Below, in pieces: positions 45,074 through 54,876 of a DNA stretch of 64,000 bases (position 1 is its first letter; every line of letters begins with the position of its first letter). The stretch is from assembly GCF_900108035.1 (NCBI RefSeq), contig NZ_FNVS01000019.1, forward strand, positions 1 through 64,000, given 5' to 3'. Position numbers and translations under genes: made by a program. The notes under the pieces were generated by a model, which was not told where the DNA came from, searched no databases, and worked only from the letters and a program-made list of their open reading frames with translations. The stretch is from Parabacteroides chinchillae. Its GTDB lineage: Bacteria > Bacteroidota > Bacteroidia > Bacteroidales > Tannerellaceae.

Positions 45074-45640
45074 ATGGAAGAGCAACAGACAGATATGAGA
45101 TTATTTTCCATACTCTTTGAGAAGTACAAAGAGCCTTTTACCTTGTTTGCCAATTCCTATATACGTGACAGGGTTGTCAGCGAAGACATTTATGTGGAAG
45201 CGATGATGCACTATTGGGAGAAACGCCATGAACTTCCATCCGACACGAATATTCCAGCTTATATTCTTACTTCGGTAAAAAACAAGGCATTAAACCATTT
45301 ACGGCATCTGGATGTAAAAACGGAAGCGGAGGAACTGTTGCTTAGTCATAGTGTGAGGGAATTGAATTTTCGTATTTCTTCCTTAGAATCATGTGATCCT
45401 TCAGAACTGTTCACAACTGAAATGCGGGAAATCATCCGTAAGGCATTGGGCGAACTGCCGGAGCAAAGCCGCCTCATTTTCAGGAAAAGCAGATTTGAAA
45501 ACAAAACTAACCGGAAAATTGCCGAAGAGTTGGACATTAACATCAAAACCGTAGAGTATCATATTTCCAAAACACAGAAAATATTACGTTTACGCTTAAA
45601 GGATTATTTACCGCTACTGATCTTTTTAGATTGCTTCTGA
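45074..45640 (+). CDS. ECF sigma factor of a SusC/D locus
   Basis: A 188-residue sigma-70 ECF protein: region 2 LFANSYIRDRVVSEDIYVEAMMHYWEKRHE...IPAYILTSVKNKALNHLRH, and region 4 ALGELPEQSRLIFRKSRFENKTNRKIAEELDINIKTVEYHISKTQKILRLRL. This is the type paired with FecR anti-sigma and SusC-like transducers. The FecR gene follows 152 bp later. The start may be Met8 (45095), given that the promoter nearly touches Met1. Confidence 0.9.
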   Translation: MEEQQTDMRLFSILFEKYKEPFTLFANSYIRDRVVSEDIYVEAMMHYWEKRHELPSDTNIPAYILTSVKNKALNHLRHLDVKTEAEELLLSHSVRELNFRISSLESCDPSELFTTEMREIIRKALGELPEQSRLIFRKSRFENKTNRKIAEELDINIKTVEYHISKTQKILRLRLKDYLPLLIFLDCF

Positions 45641-45792
45641 TTTGTTTTTTCGGCGTTATCGAAAATAGAATTGATTGCTCGTTGTAGTACATGACGGTGG
45701 ATTTTCATAAAAAAAATCTTTATAGTTTAGGGTATTTCTTGTAAAGCGTGTTATTATAATGAGGAGGAACTAAAACCTCCAATCGGATAACA

Positions 45793-46731
45793 GTGGAAAA
45801 AGAATTATTACATACATATTTCAGAGGGAATACAACTCTGGAAGAAGAGAAGCAGATCATGGACTGGGCGGAAGCATCGACAGAGAACCACCATGAGTAC
45901 TTGAAAGAACGCATGATCTGGAATGCGATATTAGTCAATTATAAATTGACAGAAAGCCAGTCCGTTTCCTTCAACCGAAAACGTTCCTTTAATTTATGGA
46001 AGTTTGCTGGTATCGCAGCATCCCTCGCATTATTAATTACTCTTTCATGGACGTTACTCAATATGCCGTCAGAAGATACGGAAGGTCTGCAAGCTGTCTT
46101 GGTTCCTGCCGGACAGCGTGTGCAACTTATTTTGGAAGATGGGACTAAAGTATGGTTGAATTCCAACAGTTCATTTACCTACCCGACTTCCTTCGGTAGC
46201 AAATCGCGTGAAGTCGAACTGAACGGAGAAGGCTTCTTCGAGGTCGCCAAAGATACCCGGAAACCTTTTATTGTAAAGACTAAAAAGTATGACATTAAAG
46301 TATTGGGTACGACTTTTAACGTGTATGCCTACGACCACGAAGCTAATACATTCGAAGCAGCCCTGCTCAATGGATCAATAGATATATCCTCTAAAGCGAA
46401 TGAAAAAAATCATATCATTCTCAAAACTAAAGGGAAAGTGAGCGAAGTAGACGGTTTATTACGCAAACAGGCAATAGACAATCCCGACCGCTTTAGATGG
46501 AAAGATGGCCAAATCTACTTGGATGATGTGCCGTTTGAGACATTGATGGAGAAATTCTCGCTATATTATGATGTACATATCAAAATAGAGAATACCAAAG
46601 TATTAAACTATCATTGTACCGGAAAATTCCGACAAAGCGATGGGATAGAGTATGCATTGAGAGTGTTACAGAAAGACGTGAAATTTTCTTTCGACAGAGA
46701 TGAAAAAGACAAAACCATTCTCATTAAATAA
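45793..46731 (+). CDS. FecR-family anti-sigma factor
   Basis: A 312-residue inner-membrane protein. The cytoplasmic N-terminus (about 1-65: LHTYFRGNTTLEEEKQIMDWAEAS) would hold the sigma factor, one transmembrane helix lies at about 68-89, then a periplasmic FecR domain (VPAGQRVQLILEDGTKVWLNSNSSFTYP; VELNGEGFFEVAKD; VLGTTFNVYAY), and a C-terminal STN-like domain (DVPFETLMEKFSLYYDVHIKI). It starts with GTG 45793; the upstream codons are non-coding. It relays substrate occupancy of the SusC receptor to the sigma factor. Confidence 0.92.
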   Translation: MEKELLHTYFRGNTTLEEEKQIMDWAEASTENHHEYLKERMIWNAILVNYKLTESQSVSFNRKRSFNLWKFAGIAASLALLITLSWTLLNMPSEDTEGLQAVLVPAGQRVQLILEDGTKVWLNSNSSFTYPTSFGSKSREVELNGEGFFEVAKDTRKPFIVKTKKYDIKVLGTTFNVYAYDHEANTFEAALLNGSIDISSKANEKNHIILKTKGKVSEVDGLLRKQAIDNPDRFRWKDGQIYLDDVPFETLMEKFSLYYDVHIKIENTKVLNYHCTGKFRQSDGIEYALRVLQKDVKFSFDRDEKDKTILIK

Positions 46732-46791
46732 AATTGTAAATACTAAAGATTCAAATTATGATGGATAGTTCATAAACGTGATACAAAAAGT

Positions 46792-46821
46792 GTCCGAAGA
46801 GAGTGGGGACAATCTTCGGAC
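46792..46821 (+). promoter_or_regulatory. hairpin in the fecR-susC intergenic region
   Basis: GTCCGAAGA and TCTTCGGAC form a perfect 9-bp stem with a 12-nt loop, 74 nt before the SusC start. There is no T tract, so it is more likely an RNA leader structure than a terminator. Confidence 0.5.
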
Positions 46822-46894
46822 ATAAGCTAACATGAGACTTGCTGCAACTACGACTTTTAAATCTCAGTATTAACCTTTAATCATTTACAAAAGT

Positions 46895-49800
46895 ATGATA
46901 AATAATTTATTTCTAATACCTTTTTCAAGTAAAAAACATCTAAAACGAAAGATGAAGATATCCACTTTTCTACTATTCGGGGTTGTCTTTTCGCTATTGG
47001 CAGGAAATGTAAGTTCTCAAAATGAGAAAATTTCATTGGTCAAGCGAAATACAGCAATCATTGAAGTTCTCAATGAGATTGAGTCACAAACCGATTATTT
47101 ATTTGTGTACGATAAAAAAAACGTTGATACAAATAAAAATATCTCTATCTATGCGGATAAGGAAACGGTTGCATCCGTGTTGAATAATATTTTTAAAGGG
47201 ACAAACATTATCTACAAGGTAGAAGGGAGTCATATCATTCTGACTAAAAACAATATATCGACTATTTCTCAGCAGACCGGAAGAAAAATAACAGGAACAA
47301 TCCTTGATTCGAAAGGAGAACCGATTATCGGAGCGAATGTAGTCGTTAAAGGAGGTGCCAATGGTGCTATTACGGATATAGATGGAAAATTTACGTTAGA
47401 AAATATCCGGAAGGGAAATATCATTCAAATTTCGTATATCGGATATGTAACCCAAGAAATCACCTACAATGACCAAACAAATTTACTTATTAACTTAAAA
47501 GAAGACTTACAAACTCTGGATGAAGTAGTTGTTGTGGGATACGGTATACAAAAGAAAGTAAATCTGACCGGTTCTGTTGTATCGGTAGATATGGATAAAA
47601 TAAAAACACGTCAGGTTTCTCAGACTTCAATGGCATTGCAAGGTGCAGTCCCCGGATTGACTATACAGCAAACCAGCGGACAACCGGGAGACGATGGAGG
47701 AACTATGCGTATAAGGGGTATTACGACCTTGAATAATCAGGATCCTTTATTATTGGTAGACGGAGTAGAAATGCCGATCAATAGTTTAGATCCCAGTTGG
47801 ATAGAATCGATATCTGTTTTAAAAGATGCCGCAGCATCGGCCATCTATGGTAGCCGGGCGGCTAATGGCGTTATTTTGGTTAAAACTAAAAGGGCGAGTC
47901 AGGAAAGTTTGTCTGTGTCGTATAATGGATGGGTAGGATGGCAATCTGCCACTAAAACACCTAAAAAGGTAAACGCTTTAGACCATATGAGGCTATTAAA
48001 TGTGGCTAACACCAATGCTGGGATAACGACTAATTTCACGGAAGAGTATATTAATGAATATGCTTCGAAAAGGCTTACTGATCCTGATAATTATCCGGAT
48101 ACGGACTGGCTGGATGAGTTAATGTCGAATGACGGATTTATGCAAAATCATCAAATCATATTATCTGGTGGAACAAAAAAAGTGAAGGCTATTGGCGGTA
48201 TTGGATATTTAGAACAAAACGGACTTATTGAAAATCTCAAACTCAAACGGTATACGATGCGTTTAAATACAGATTATGAAATTAACCGGAATCTTTCAGC
48301 TCAATTGGATATCTTTTTGGGTATGAATAAGCGATATCAACCTTCCCGCACCGGAACGGAAGCTTTTAGATGGGCTATACGTGTACCGGCAACCCAGCAA
48401 TCCGTATTATCCAATGGACAATGGGGACAAGGATGGAATGGAGATAACCCGGTTGCATTTGCCAAAGATGGAGGGCTTGAGAAGAAAGAAGATCCTTCTG
48501 CTATAATAAATCTAGGATTGACCTATAAACCGTTAGACTGGATTGTAGTTCAAGGAAATTATAATGCTAATTATTATCAAAATTTTAGATCTACATTTAA
48601 TAAAGCTGTCACTTCATATAATCCGGATGGCTCAGTTGCTTACACAAATCCTACTCAGTCATCATTGATTGAATATATACAGAAGGGGCTGACTAATCAG
48701 GTAACATTGACAGGTACGGCTTCCAGAAGTTTTGGGAACCATGGTTTTACAATATTATTTGGTTATGAACAAAGACAAATAGAATATACGAATGTAACGG
48801 CAACACGTAAAAATTATATCTATCCTGAATATCCTGTATTGAATGCAGGTGGTACGGACGGGCAACTAAATACCGGAACAGGGGGCGAACTTTCTTTACG
48901 CTCTTATTTTGGCCGTTTAGGTTATGATTATGCAGGGAAATATTTATTTGAAGCTAATTTAAGATATGATGGGACTTCTCGTTTTGCATCCAATAAAAGA
49001 TGGGGAGCTTTTCCTTCTTTTTCGGTAGGATGGCGTATTTCTGAAGAGTCTTTTATGGAAAAGATGAAGGGTGTCTTGAATAATTTGAAACTAAGAGCAT
49101 CATGGGGAAAGTTAGGTAATCAGGATGCTACAGGATATTATCCTTATTTCCAATATGTTTCCTTAGGACTTCCTTATGTATTTGATGGAGTTTCTACTTC
49201 CGGAGCCGGAATAACGCAAATGGCAAATAAAGAGTTGACTTGGGAAACCACAACAATGACAGGAGTAGGATTGGATGTTACTTTATGGAATAAATTAAAT
49301 GTGACAGCCGATTGGTATTATAGAAAAACAAAAGATATTCTTTTTGAAGTAGATATACCTCTATCGGCAGGGGTATCCAAGCCGGTACAAAATATGGCAG
49401 AAGTTGAAAATAAAGGATGGGATATAGATATCTCTTATGCGGATAAAATCAGTGATTTCAATTATAGGATTGCTTTTAATTTATCGGATGTTCGTAATAA
49501 AGTAACAAGAGGTAATACACCACCTGGACTGACTATCATAAGAGAAGGTGCTCCTATAAATGCAATTTATGGCTATGAGGCTATCGGGTATATCCAACCG
49601 GAAGATTATAATAGTGATGGAAGCTATAAATATGCAACACAATTTACCGGATTCGCTCCAGGAGATATCAAATATAAAGATCAACTAACGGTGGATACCA
49701 ATAACGATGGCATTCCGGATGCCAATGATGGTATTATTAATGATGATGATAAAGTTGTTATAGGAAATCAGATTCCTCGTTTTACATTTGGATTGTCTCT

Positions 49801-50245
49801 TGCTGCAGATTATAAGGGTATAGATTTCAGTATGCTTTTACAAGGTGTCGGAAAAAGAGATGGGTATTTATACGGACAGGGTATTATGCCATTTTATGTG
49901 GGAGGTACTGCCATGGAAATCCATAAAGATTATTGGACAGAAACAAACAGAAATGCTTCCTTTCCAAGGTTGTATTTTAATACTGTGAATAATACCGAGC
50001 ATTCTTCATTCTGGAAAAAAAGTGCAGCTTACGTACGATTGAAAAATATTCAAATAGGATATACAATACCGAAAGATATTGCTAAAAAGATCTATTTGGA
50101 TAATGTCAGGTTTTATTTAAGTGGCGAAAATTTATTGACTTTTACTGATTTTTGGGAAGGATATGACCCGGAAGCTCCTGTCGGTATAGGCAATTTCTAT
50201 CCTATGTGTAAAGTAGTATCGTTTGGTGTACAAGTGAGATTTTAG
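46895..50245 (+). CDS. SusC/RagA-type TonB-dependent receptor with STN domain
   Basis: A 1116-residue receptor: signal segment about 20-42, STN domain (EKISLVKRNTAIIEVLNEIESQTDYLFVYDKKN), carboxypeptidase-regulatory domain (ITGTILDSKGEPIIGANVVVKGGANG), TonB box DEVVVVGYG, plug (PGLTIQQTSGQPGDDGG, DPLLLVDGVEMP, SIYGSRAANGVILV-type) and a 22-strand barrel ending VVSFGVQVRF. The STN domain means it signals to the FecR/ECF pair upstream. It imports a ligand together with SusD, 15 bp downstream. Confidence 0.95.
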   Translation: MINNLFLIPFSSKKHLKRKMKISTFLLFGVVFSLLAGNVSSQNEKISLVKRNTAIIEVLNEIESQTDYLFVYDKKNVDTNKNISIYADKETVASVLNNIFKGTNIIYKVEGSHIILTKNNISTISQQTGRKITGTILDSKGEPIIGANVVVKGGANGAITDIDGKFTLENIRKGNIIQISYIGYVTQEITYNDQTNLLINLKEDLQTLDEVVVVGYGIQKKVNLTGSVVSVDMDKIKTRQVSQTSMALQGAVPGLTIQQTSGQPGDDGGTMRIRGITTLNNQDPLLLVDGVEMPINSLDPSWIESISVLKDAAASAIYGSRAANGVILVKTKRASQESLSVSYNGWVGWQSATKTPKKVNALDHMRLLNVANTNAGITTNFTEEYINEYASKRLTDPDNYPDTDWLDELMSNDGFMQNHQIILSGGTKKVKAIGGIGYLEQNGLIENLKLKRYTMRLNTDYEINRNLSAQLDIFLGMNKRYQPSRTGTEAFRWAIRVPATQQSVLSNGQWGQGWNGDNPVAFAKDGGLEKKEDPSAIINLGLTYKPLDWIVVQGNYNANYYQNFRSTFNKAVTSYNPDGSVAYTNPTQSSLIEYIQKGLTNQVTLTGTASRSFGNHGFTILFGYEQRQIEYTNVTATRKNYIYPEYPVLNAGGTDGQLNTGTGGELSLRSYFGRLGYDYAGKYLFEANLRYDGTSRFASNKRWGAFPSFSVGWRISEESFMEKMKGVLNNLKLRASWGKLGNQDATGYYPYFQYVSLGLPYVFDGVSTSGAGITQMANKELTWETTTMTGVGLDVTLWNKLNVTADWYYRKTKDILFEVDIPLSAGVSKPVQNMAEVENKGWDIDISYADKISDFNYRIAFNLSDVRNKVTRGNTPPGLTIIREGAPINAIYGYEAIGYIQPEDYNSDGSYKYATQFTGFAPGDIKYKDQLTVDTNNDGIPDANDGIINDDDKVVIGNQIPRFTFGLSLAADYKGIDFSMLLQGVGKRDGYLYGQGIMPFYVGGTAMEIHKDYWTETNRNASFPRLYFNTVNNTEHSSFWKKSAAYVRLKNIQIGYTIPKDIAKKIYLDNVRFYLSGENLLTFTDFWEGYDPEAPVGIGNFYPMCKVVSFGVQVRF

Positions 50246-50260
50246 TTATTCATTAATAAT

Positions 50261-51967
50261 ATGATAATGATGAAAAAAATAAATATATATATTTTTAGTT
50301 TGTTGCTTATTTTAAGCACATTGTCTTGTGTGGACTTTTTAGATAAAGAACCACTGGACGCTCCCTCGGATGAATCTTTTTTGAGGAATGAAAATGAAAT
50401 GCAAATGGCTCTTACTGGCTGTTATAATATTCTTTGGACTCAGTGGAATAATATGCCTTTTATGTTTGCATATGATTGTGCATCAGACATAGGATATGAA
50501 CGAGATGCCAATGATTTGTTAAAAATGGGACAAGGGGCAGGCACTCCTTCTAATAAAATAGCTGCATTATATTGGACAGAGTTTTACGAAGGTATCGCAC
50601 GTTGTAATTTTTTGATCAACAATATGAATAGAGGCAAAGAAAACGTATCTCCGGCCGTATATGATAAAATTGAAGCAGAAGCCAAATTTTTAAGGGCTTA
50701 TTATTACTCCAACTTAATAGAATTGTTTGGGGATGTCCCTCTTATTTTAGATGTAGTATCTTTAGAAACATCTCAAGTAGCGAATACCCCCAAATCGACT
50801 ACTGTCGATTTTTTATTACAGGAGTTGACAGAAGCGGCAGATATATTGCCGGAAGAACATAAACCCCTTTCCGGTAAAGCTTCAAAAGGTGCCGCATTAG
50901 CTTTAAAAGCGCGGATTGCCTTATATAATGAAAGATGGCAGGAGGCGATCTCCGCAGCATCAGGGGTGATGGCAATGGAAGGCGATTTATATGGTTTGGA
51001 AGACGATTATTCTCTTCTTTTTAGGAAAGATGGCCAAAGTTCCAAAGAAATTATATTTTCCATTCAATATATGAATCCGGATAAAGTACATACGATGTAT
51101 CGATTAATAGGTTCACGAACTGCCGGTGGCTTTACAAATAAGAAACCTGCCTATCAGATGGCCGATTCATATGAATGTATAGACGGATTGCCCATTGATA
51201 AATCTCCATTATATGATCCTCAAAAACCCTGGGAAAACAGAGATCCCCGTTTATATTATACAATTGCTGTTCCCGGCTCAGAATTTCTAGGATATCAATT
51301 TGAAACACATGCAGATAGTATACTAATATGGAATTATCTGACAGAAACCCCTACACGTATAGCAAATAAAGACGCGAATAACAGCAGTAATCCATATTCC
51401 ACTTATACGGGAATCTGCTGGAGAAAATACGCGAATGTAGAAGACCGACTAACTTCTAATTTATGTGAAACAAATGCTATTGTGATTCGTTATGCTGAAG
51501 TTCTGTTAATATATGCTGAAGCGAAAATAAAGGCAGGAGAGATCGATCAGTCGGTATTAGATGCTATAAATAAAGTGAGAGGTCGGGAATCGGTTAAAAT
51601 GCCAGGTATTACAACAACAGATCCAGTAGAATTATTTTATGCCGTATGTCGTGAACGTAAATACGAATTAGCATCGGAAGGATTCCGGTTATTTGATATC
51701 AGAAGGTGGGGAATAGCAGAAGATGTTATGAATCAACCTTTATTGGGAAGGATGAGTAAAGGATATCCGGAACAGCCTCCCAGAATAGATTCATATGGGA
51801 ATGCTTATTATGATGATAGCATAATTGCTAAACCAGGCGAATCTTCTGAATATAAAATGCGGTTAGTCGATAACCGTACATTTAATCCGAATAGAGATTA
51901 CTTATGGCCGATTCCTTTGACAGAAATGGAAACGAATACTGCCATAAAGCAAAATAATGGGTACTAA
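50261..51967 (+). CDS. SusD/RagB-type surface lipoprotein
   Basis: A 568-residue lipoprotein (signal, then STLSC, Cys23). The SusD pattern is clear: CVDFLDKEPLDAPSDESFLRNENEMQMALTGCYN, AEAKFLRAYYYSNLIELFGDVPLI, GAALALKARIALYNERWQEAISAA (TPR helices), VIRYAEVLLIYAEAKIK, and the terminal NRDYLWPIPLTEMETN. It closes over the SusC barrel and captures the substrate at the cell surface. The start could be ATG 50261 or the MMKK pair just after it. Confidence 0.93.
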   Translation: MIMMKKINIYIFSLLLILSTLSCVDFLDKEPLDAPSDESFLRNENEMQMALTGCYNILWTQWNNMPFMFAYDCASDIGYERDANDLLKMGQGAGTPSNKIAALYWTEFYEGIARCNFLINNMNRGKENVSPAVYDKIEAEAKFLRAYYYSNLIELFGDVPLILDVVSLETSQVANTPKSTTVDFLLQELTEAADILPEEHKPLSGKASKGAALALKARIALYNERWQEAISAASGVMAMEGDLYGLEDDYSLLFRKDGQSSKEIIFSIQYMNPDKVHTMYRLIGSRTAGGFTNKKPAYQMADSYECIDGLPIDKSPLYDPQKPWENRDPRLYYTIAVPGSEFLGYQFETHADSILIWNYLTETPTRIANKDANNSSNPYSTYTGICWRKYANVEDRLTSNLCETNAIVIRYAEVLLIYAEAKIKAGEIDQSVLDAINKVRGRESVKMPGITTTDPVELFYAVCRERKYELASEGFRLFDIRRWGIAEDVMNQPLLGRMSKGYPEQPPRIDSYGNAYYDDSIIAKPGESSEYKMRLVDNRTFNPNRDYLWPIPLTEMETNTAIKQNNGY

Positions 51968-51971
51968 TTAA

Positions 51972-53996
51972 ATGAAGCTAAATATTATGATACAAAAAAT
52001 GATTAGTTCGTGTTTGTTACTGGTATGTCTTTTTATATCCTGTAATAGTCACGAAACAAATGGAGATATTAAAAAATATGATGTTTGTGTATACGGAGGA
52101 ACTGCTTCAGGTGTGATTGCTGCATACTCGGCAAAAAAAATGGGGAAATCGGTTGTAATTATTGAACCGGGAAAATATCTCGGAGGAATGACTACAGGTG
52201 GCCTGGGAGCTACTGATATTGGAAACAAATTTGCAATAACAGGCCTTGCACGTAAATTTTATCGTGATCTTGGTCGTTATTATGGGAAATTTGAACAATG
52301 GAGATTTGCCCCAAGCGCAGCTTTCAAACTAATGGATCAATATGTGAAGGATGCAAATATCGATGTGATTTATTACAGACGCATAGTAGAGGCCAATGTG
52401 GTAAATACGGTTATCAAATCTATTGCACTGGAAGATTCCCGGTATCCGGACGAAGGAGAGTTACTTCAAATCGAGGCAAAACAATATATCGATTGTTCTT
52501 ATGAAGGAGATTTAATGGCAAAATCGGGAGTTTCTTATTTCATTGGTCGTGAAGACAATGGTAAATACGATGAAACATTGAATGGTTCTCAAATGTCAAT
52601 TTGGCATCAATTCCCTGATGGAGTTGACCCTTATCGTGTTGAAGGAGATCCTAAAAGTGGTTTATGTTGGGGTATTCAAAATCAAAAATTGAATGAGATA
52701 GGCAAAGGAGACCAATTGATACAAGCTTATAATTTTCGTTTGTGTCTTTCAGATGATAAAAACAATTCACGTCCTTTTGTAAAACCAGATAATTATGATC
52801 CTGATAAATATGAGCTGTTGGCCAGAGCTATGAAGAAGATGGATTCTAACATCGCAAATTATTTGCTTATAAAAGATGTGGGTGTAAACGAAGGCAAATA
52901 TGATGTGAATAATAAAGGGCCTCTTTCAACAGATATGATAGGTATGAATTATGATTATCCTGATGGGAATTATGAAACAAGAGAACGTATCTGGCAAGAG
53001 CATGTAGATTATACAAAAGGATTGATGTATTTTCTAACTCATGATGAACGTGTTCCTATTGAATTGAGAAATGAAGTTTTGAAATATGGTTGGGCAAAAG
53101 ACGAGTTTGTTGATAATGGCAATTTTCCAACACAGTTATATATTCGTGAAGCAAGACGAATGAATGGTGAATATATTATGACCCAAAAGAACTGTATGGG
53201 AGAAGAATCTGTTGGAGACGCAATCGGTATGGCAGCTTATGGAATGGATTCACACAATTGTCAACGTGTTGTTGTTAATGGTATGGTGAAAAATGAAGGA
53301 GATGTGGAATATCATGGTTTTCAACCTTATTTTATTTCCTATAAAAGTATTACTCCAAAGCGCGAAGAGTGTTCCAATTTATTGGTTCCCGTTTGTGTAT
53401 CTTCTTCACATATAGCTTATGGTTCTATTCGTATGGAACCGGTGTTTATGGTGTTGGGACAATCTGCCGGTGTGGCTGCAACTTTGGCAATAGATCAAAA
53501 ATGTAGAGTGCAGGAAATAGATGTAACCAAACTTCGAAACATTTTAAAAGACAATCCTTATCTGGATGGCTCTATTGCAGAAATTCTTGTAGATGATGCC
53601 GATATCGATAAGATAAGTAGATCAGGTGGTTGGAGTAAACAAATAGGTGCTCATTATAAGAATAGTTTCCTTTGGTCTCCTAATACCGGCGGTAGTTCTC
53701 ATTTGTCGTTTAAACCGGTTGTAAAAGAAGCAAGTGTTTACGAAGTTTATTTCTATTGTACCAATATTTCAGATGATAGTATGCCTGGTAAGATGGTTTT
53801 TGAGATACAATGTAAAGATGGCAAAAAGATGGCAGAGATAGATCCTAAATTGAGTAAAACTTCTTGGGTGAGTCTCGGTAAATACTCGTTCGAAAAAGGA
53901 TTTGGTAATTCAATAATTAAAATTTTAGGTGATGCATCTACAGGACCTATTTTTGCTGATGCTATATTATTAGTTCCCGTTGAATCAGATAAATAG
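51972..53996 (+). CDS. FAD-dependent oxidoreductase lipoprotein with C-terminal golvesin-like domain
   Basis: A 674-residue exported lipoprotein (Cys24 in FISC). The FAD domain starts KYDVCVYGGTASGVIAAYSAKKMGKSVVIIEP, a Rossmann motif of the PF12831 FAD-oxidoreductase type, followed by GGMTTGGLGATD, and a second conserved block near 480-510 (GSIRMEPVFMVLGQSAGVAATLA). From about 540 a beta-sandwich (GGWSKQIGAHYKNSFLWSPNTGG; EVYFYCTN) resembles golvesin or carbohydrate-binding domains. The substrate is unknown. It starts 4 bp after susD, so it acts in this uptake locus. Confidence 0.82.
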   Translation: MKLNIMIQKMISSCLLLVCLFISCNSHETNGDIKKYDVCVYGGTASGVIAAYSAKKMGKSVVIIEPGKYLGGMTTGGLGATDIGNKFAITGLARKFYRDLGRYYGKFEQWRFAPSAAFKLMDQYVKDANIDVIYYRRIVEANVVNTVIKSIALEDSRYPDEGELLQIEAKQYIDCSYEGDLMAKSGVSYFIGREDNGKYDETLNGSQMSIWHQFPDGVDPYRVEGDPKSGLCWGIQNQKLNEIGKGDQLIQAYNFRLCLSDDKNNSRPFVKPDNYDPDKYELLARAMKKMDSNIANYLLIKDVGVNEGKYDVNNKGPLSTDMIGMNYDYPDGNYETRERIWQEHVDYTKGLMYFLTHDERVPIELRNEVLKYGWAKDEFVDNGNFPTQLYIREARRMNGEYIMTQKNCMGEESVGDAIGMAAYGMDSHNCQRVVVNGMVKNEGDVEYHGFQPYFISYKSITPKREECSNLLVPVCVSSSHIAYGSIRMEPVFMVLGQSAGVAATLAIDQKCRVQEIDVTKLRNILKDNPYLDGSIAEILVDDADIDKISRSGGWSKQIGAHYKNSFLWSPNTGGSSHLSFKPVVKEASVYEVYFYCTNISDDSMPGKMVFEIQCKDGKKMAEIDPKLSKTSWVSLGKYSFEKGFGNSIIKILGDASTGPIFADAILLVPVESDK

Positions 53997-54009
53997 AATT
54001 TTTAATTAA

Positions 54010-54846
54010 ATGAATATGAAAAGATTATTTAATATAGTGCTTGGATTATCTTTTGTGACAATCTGTGCCTTTGCTAAGAATTCTACAGATACATTAAGAG
54101 TATTGGCAATAGGAAATAGTTTCAGTATCGATGCAATGGAGTATTTGGATACGATAGCTAAATCTCAGAATAAATGCTTAATATATGGAAACATCGTAAA
54201 AGGTGGGTGTTCATTAGAACGCCATGCAAATAACATTAAAGAGTCGGTAAAGGAGTATTCTTATATAAAAAGTGTTTTAGGAGAACGAACGACTACAAGA
54301 ATGGTCAACCTGAACGATTTTATTGATGATGAAAAATGGAATTGTGTTTCAATTCAACAAGTGAGCCACTTGCAAGGAATGTGCAATTCTTATTACCCAT
54401 ATATAAAAGAAATTATTTCTTTTCTTAAAAATGAGTTGAACTGGAATTTTCAAATCTATTTCCACCAAACATGGGCTTATCCAGTTTATTCTGAACACAA
54501 AGGTTTTAAGTATTATCATAACGACCAACGAGAGATGCTTGATTCCATAAATGTGAATGTTTCTCGAGTAACTAAACAAGAAAAAATTAAAAAAATATTT
54601 TTTTCAGGAAATGCAATCCAATTGCTAAGAGAAACAAATGGAGAATCGGTAAACAGAGACGGTTTCCATCTTAACGTATTGGGAAGATATGCTGCAGCAT
54701 GCGTATGGTATGAGACTTTGTTTAAAGAATCGGCTTTGAAAATTAAATACAAACCTTCTGAACTATCAGAAGAGGAGGCCTTGGCTGCAAAAAAAGCGGC
54801 TCATACGGCTGTTAAGAAGGGATTTAAAGTAAATTTTAGCAAGTAA
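54010..54846 (+). CDS. exported DUF4886 (SGNH-hydrolase-like) protein
   Basis: A 278-residue protein with a signal peptide (MKRLFNIVLGLSFVTICAFA). Block I, LAIGNSFSIDAMEYL, contains the nucleophile Ser in the GNSFS motif typical of DUF4886, and block V, NRDGFHLNVLGRYAAA, provides the Asp-His pair. Such enzymes are probable esterases or lipases. It sits 13 bp after the FAD enzyme, in the middle of the locus. Confidence 0.8.
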   Translation: MNMKRLFNIVLGLSFVTICAFAKNSTDTLRVLAIGNSFSIDAMEYLDTIAKSQNKCLIYGNIVKGGCSLERHANNIKESVKEYSYIKSVLGERTTTRMVNLNDFIDDEKWNCVSIQQVSHLQGMCNSYYPYIKEIISFLKNELNWNFQIYFHQTWAYPVYSEHKGFKYYHNDQREMLDSINVNVSRVTKQEKIKKIFFSGNAIQLLRETNGESVNRDGFHLNVLGRYAAACVWYETLFKESALKIKYKPSELSEEEALAAKKAAHTAVKKGFKVNFSK

Positions 54847-54876
54847 AATTAGGTATTGCAATTTAAAGTTAAGATT

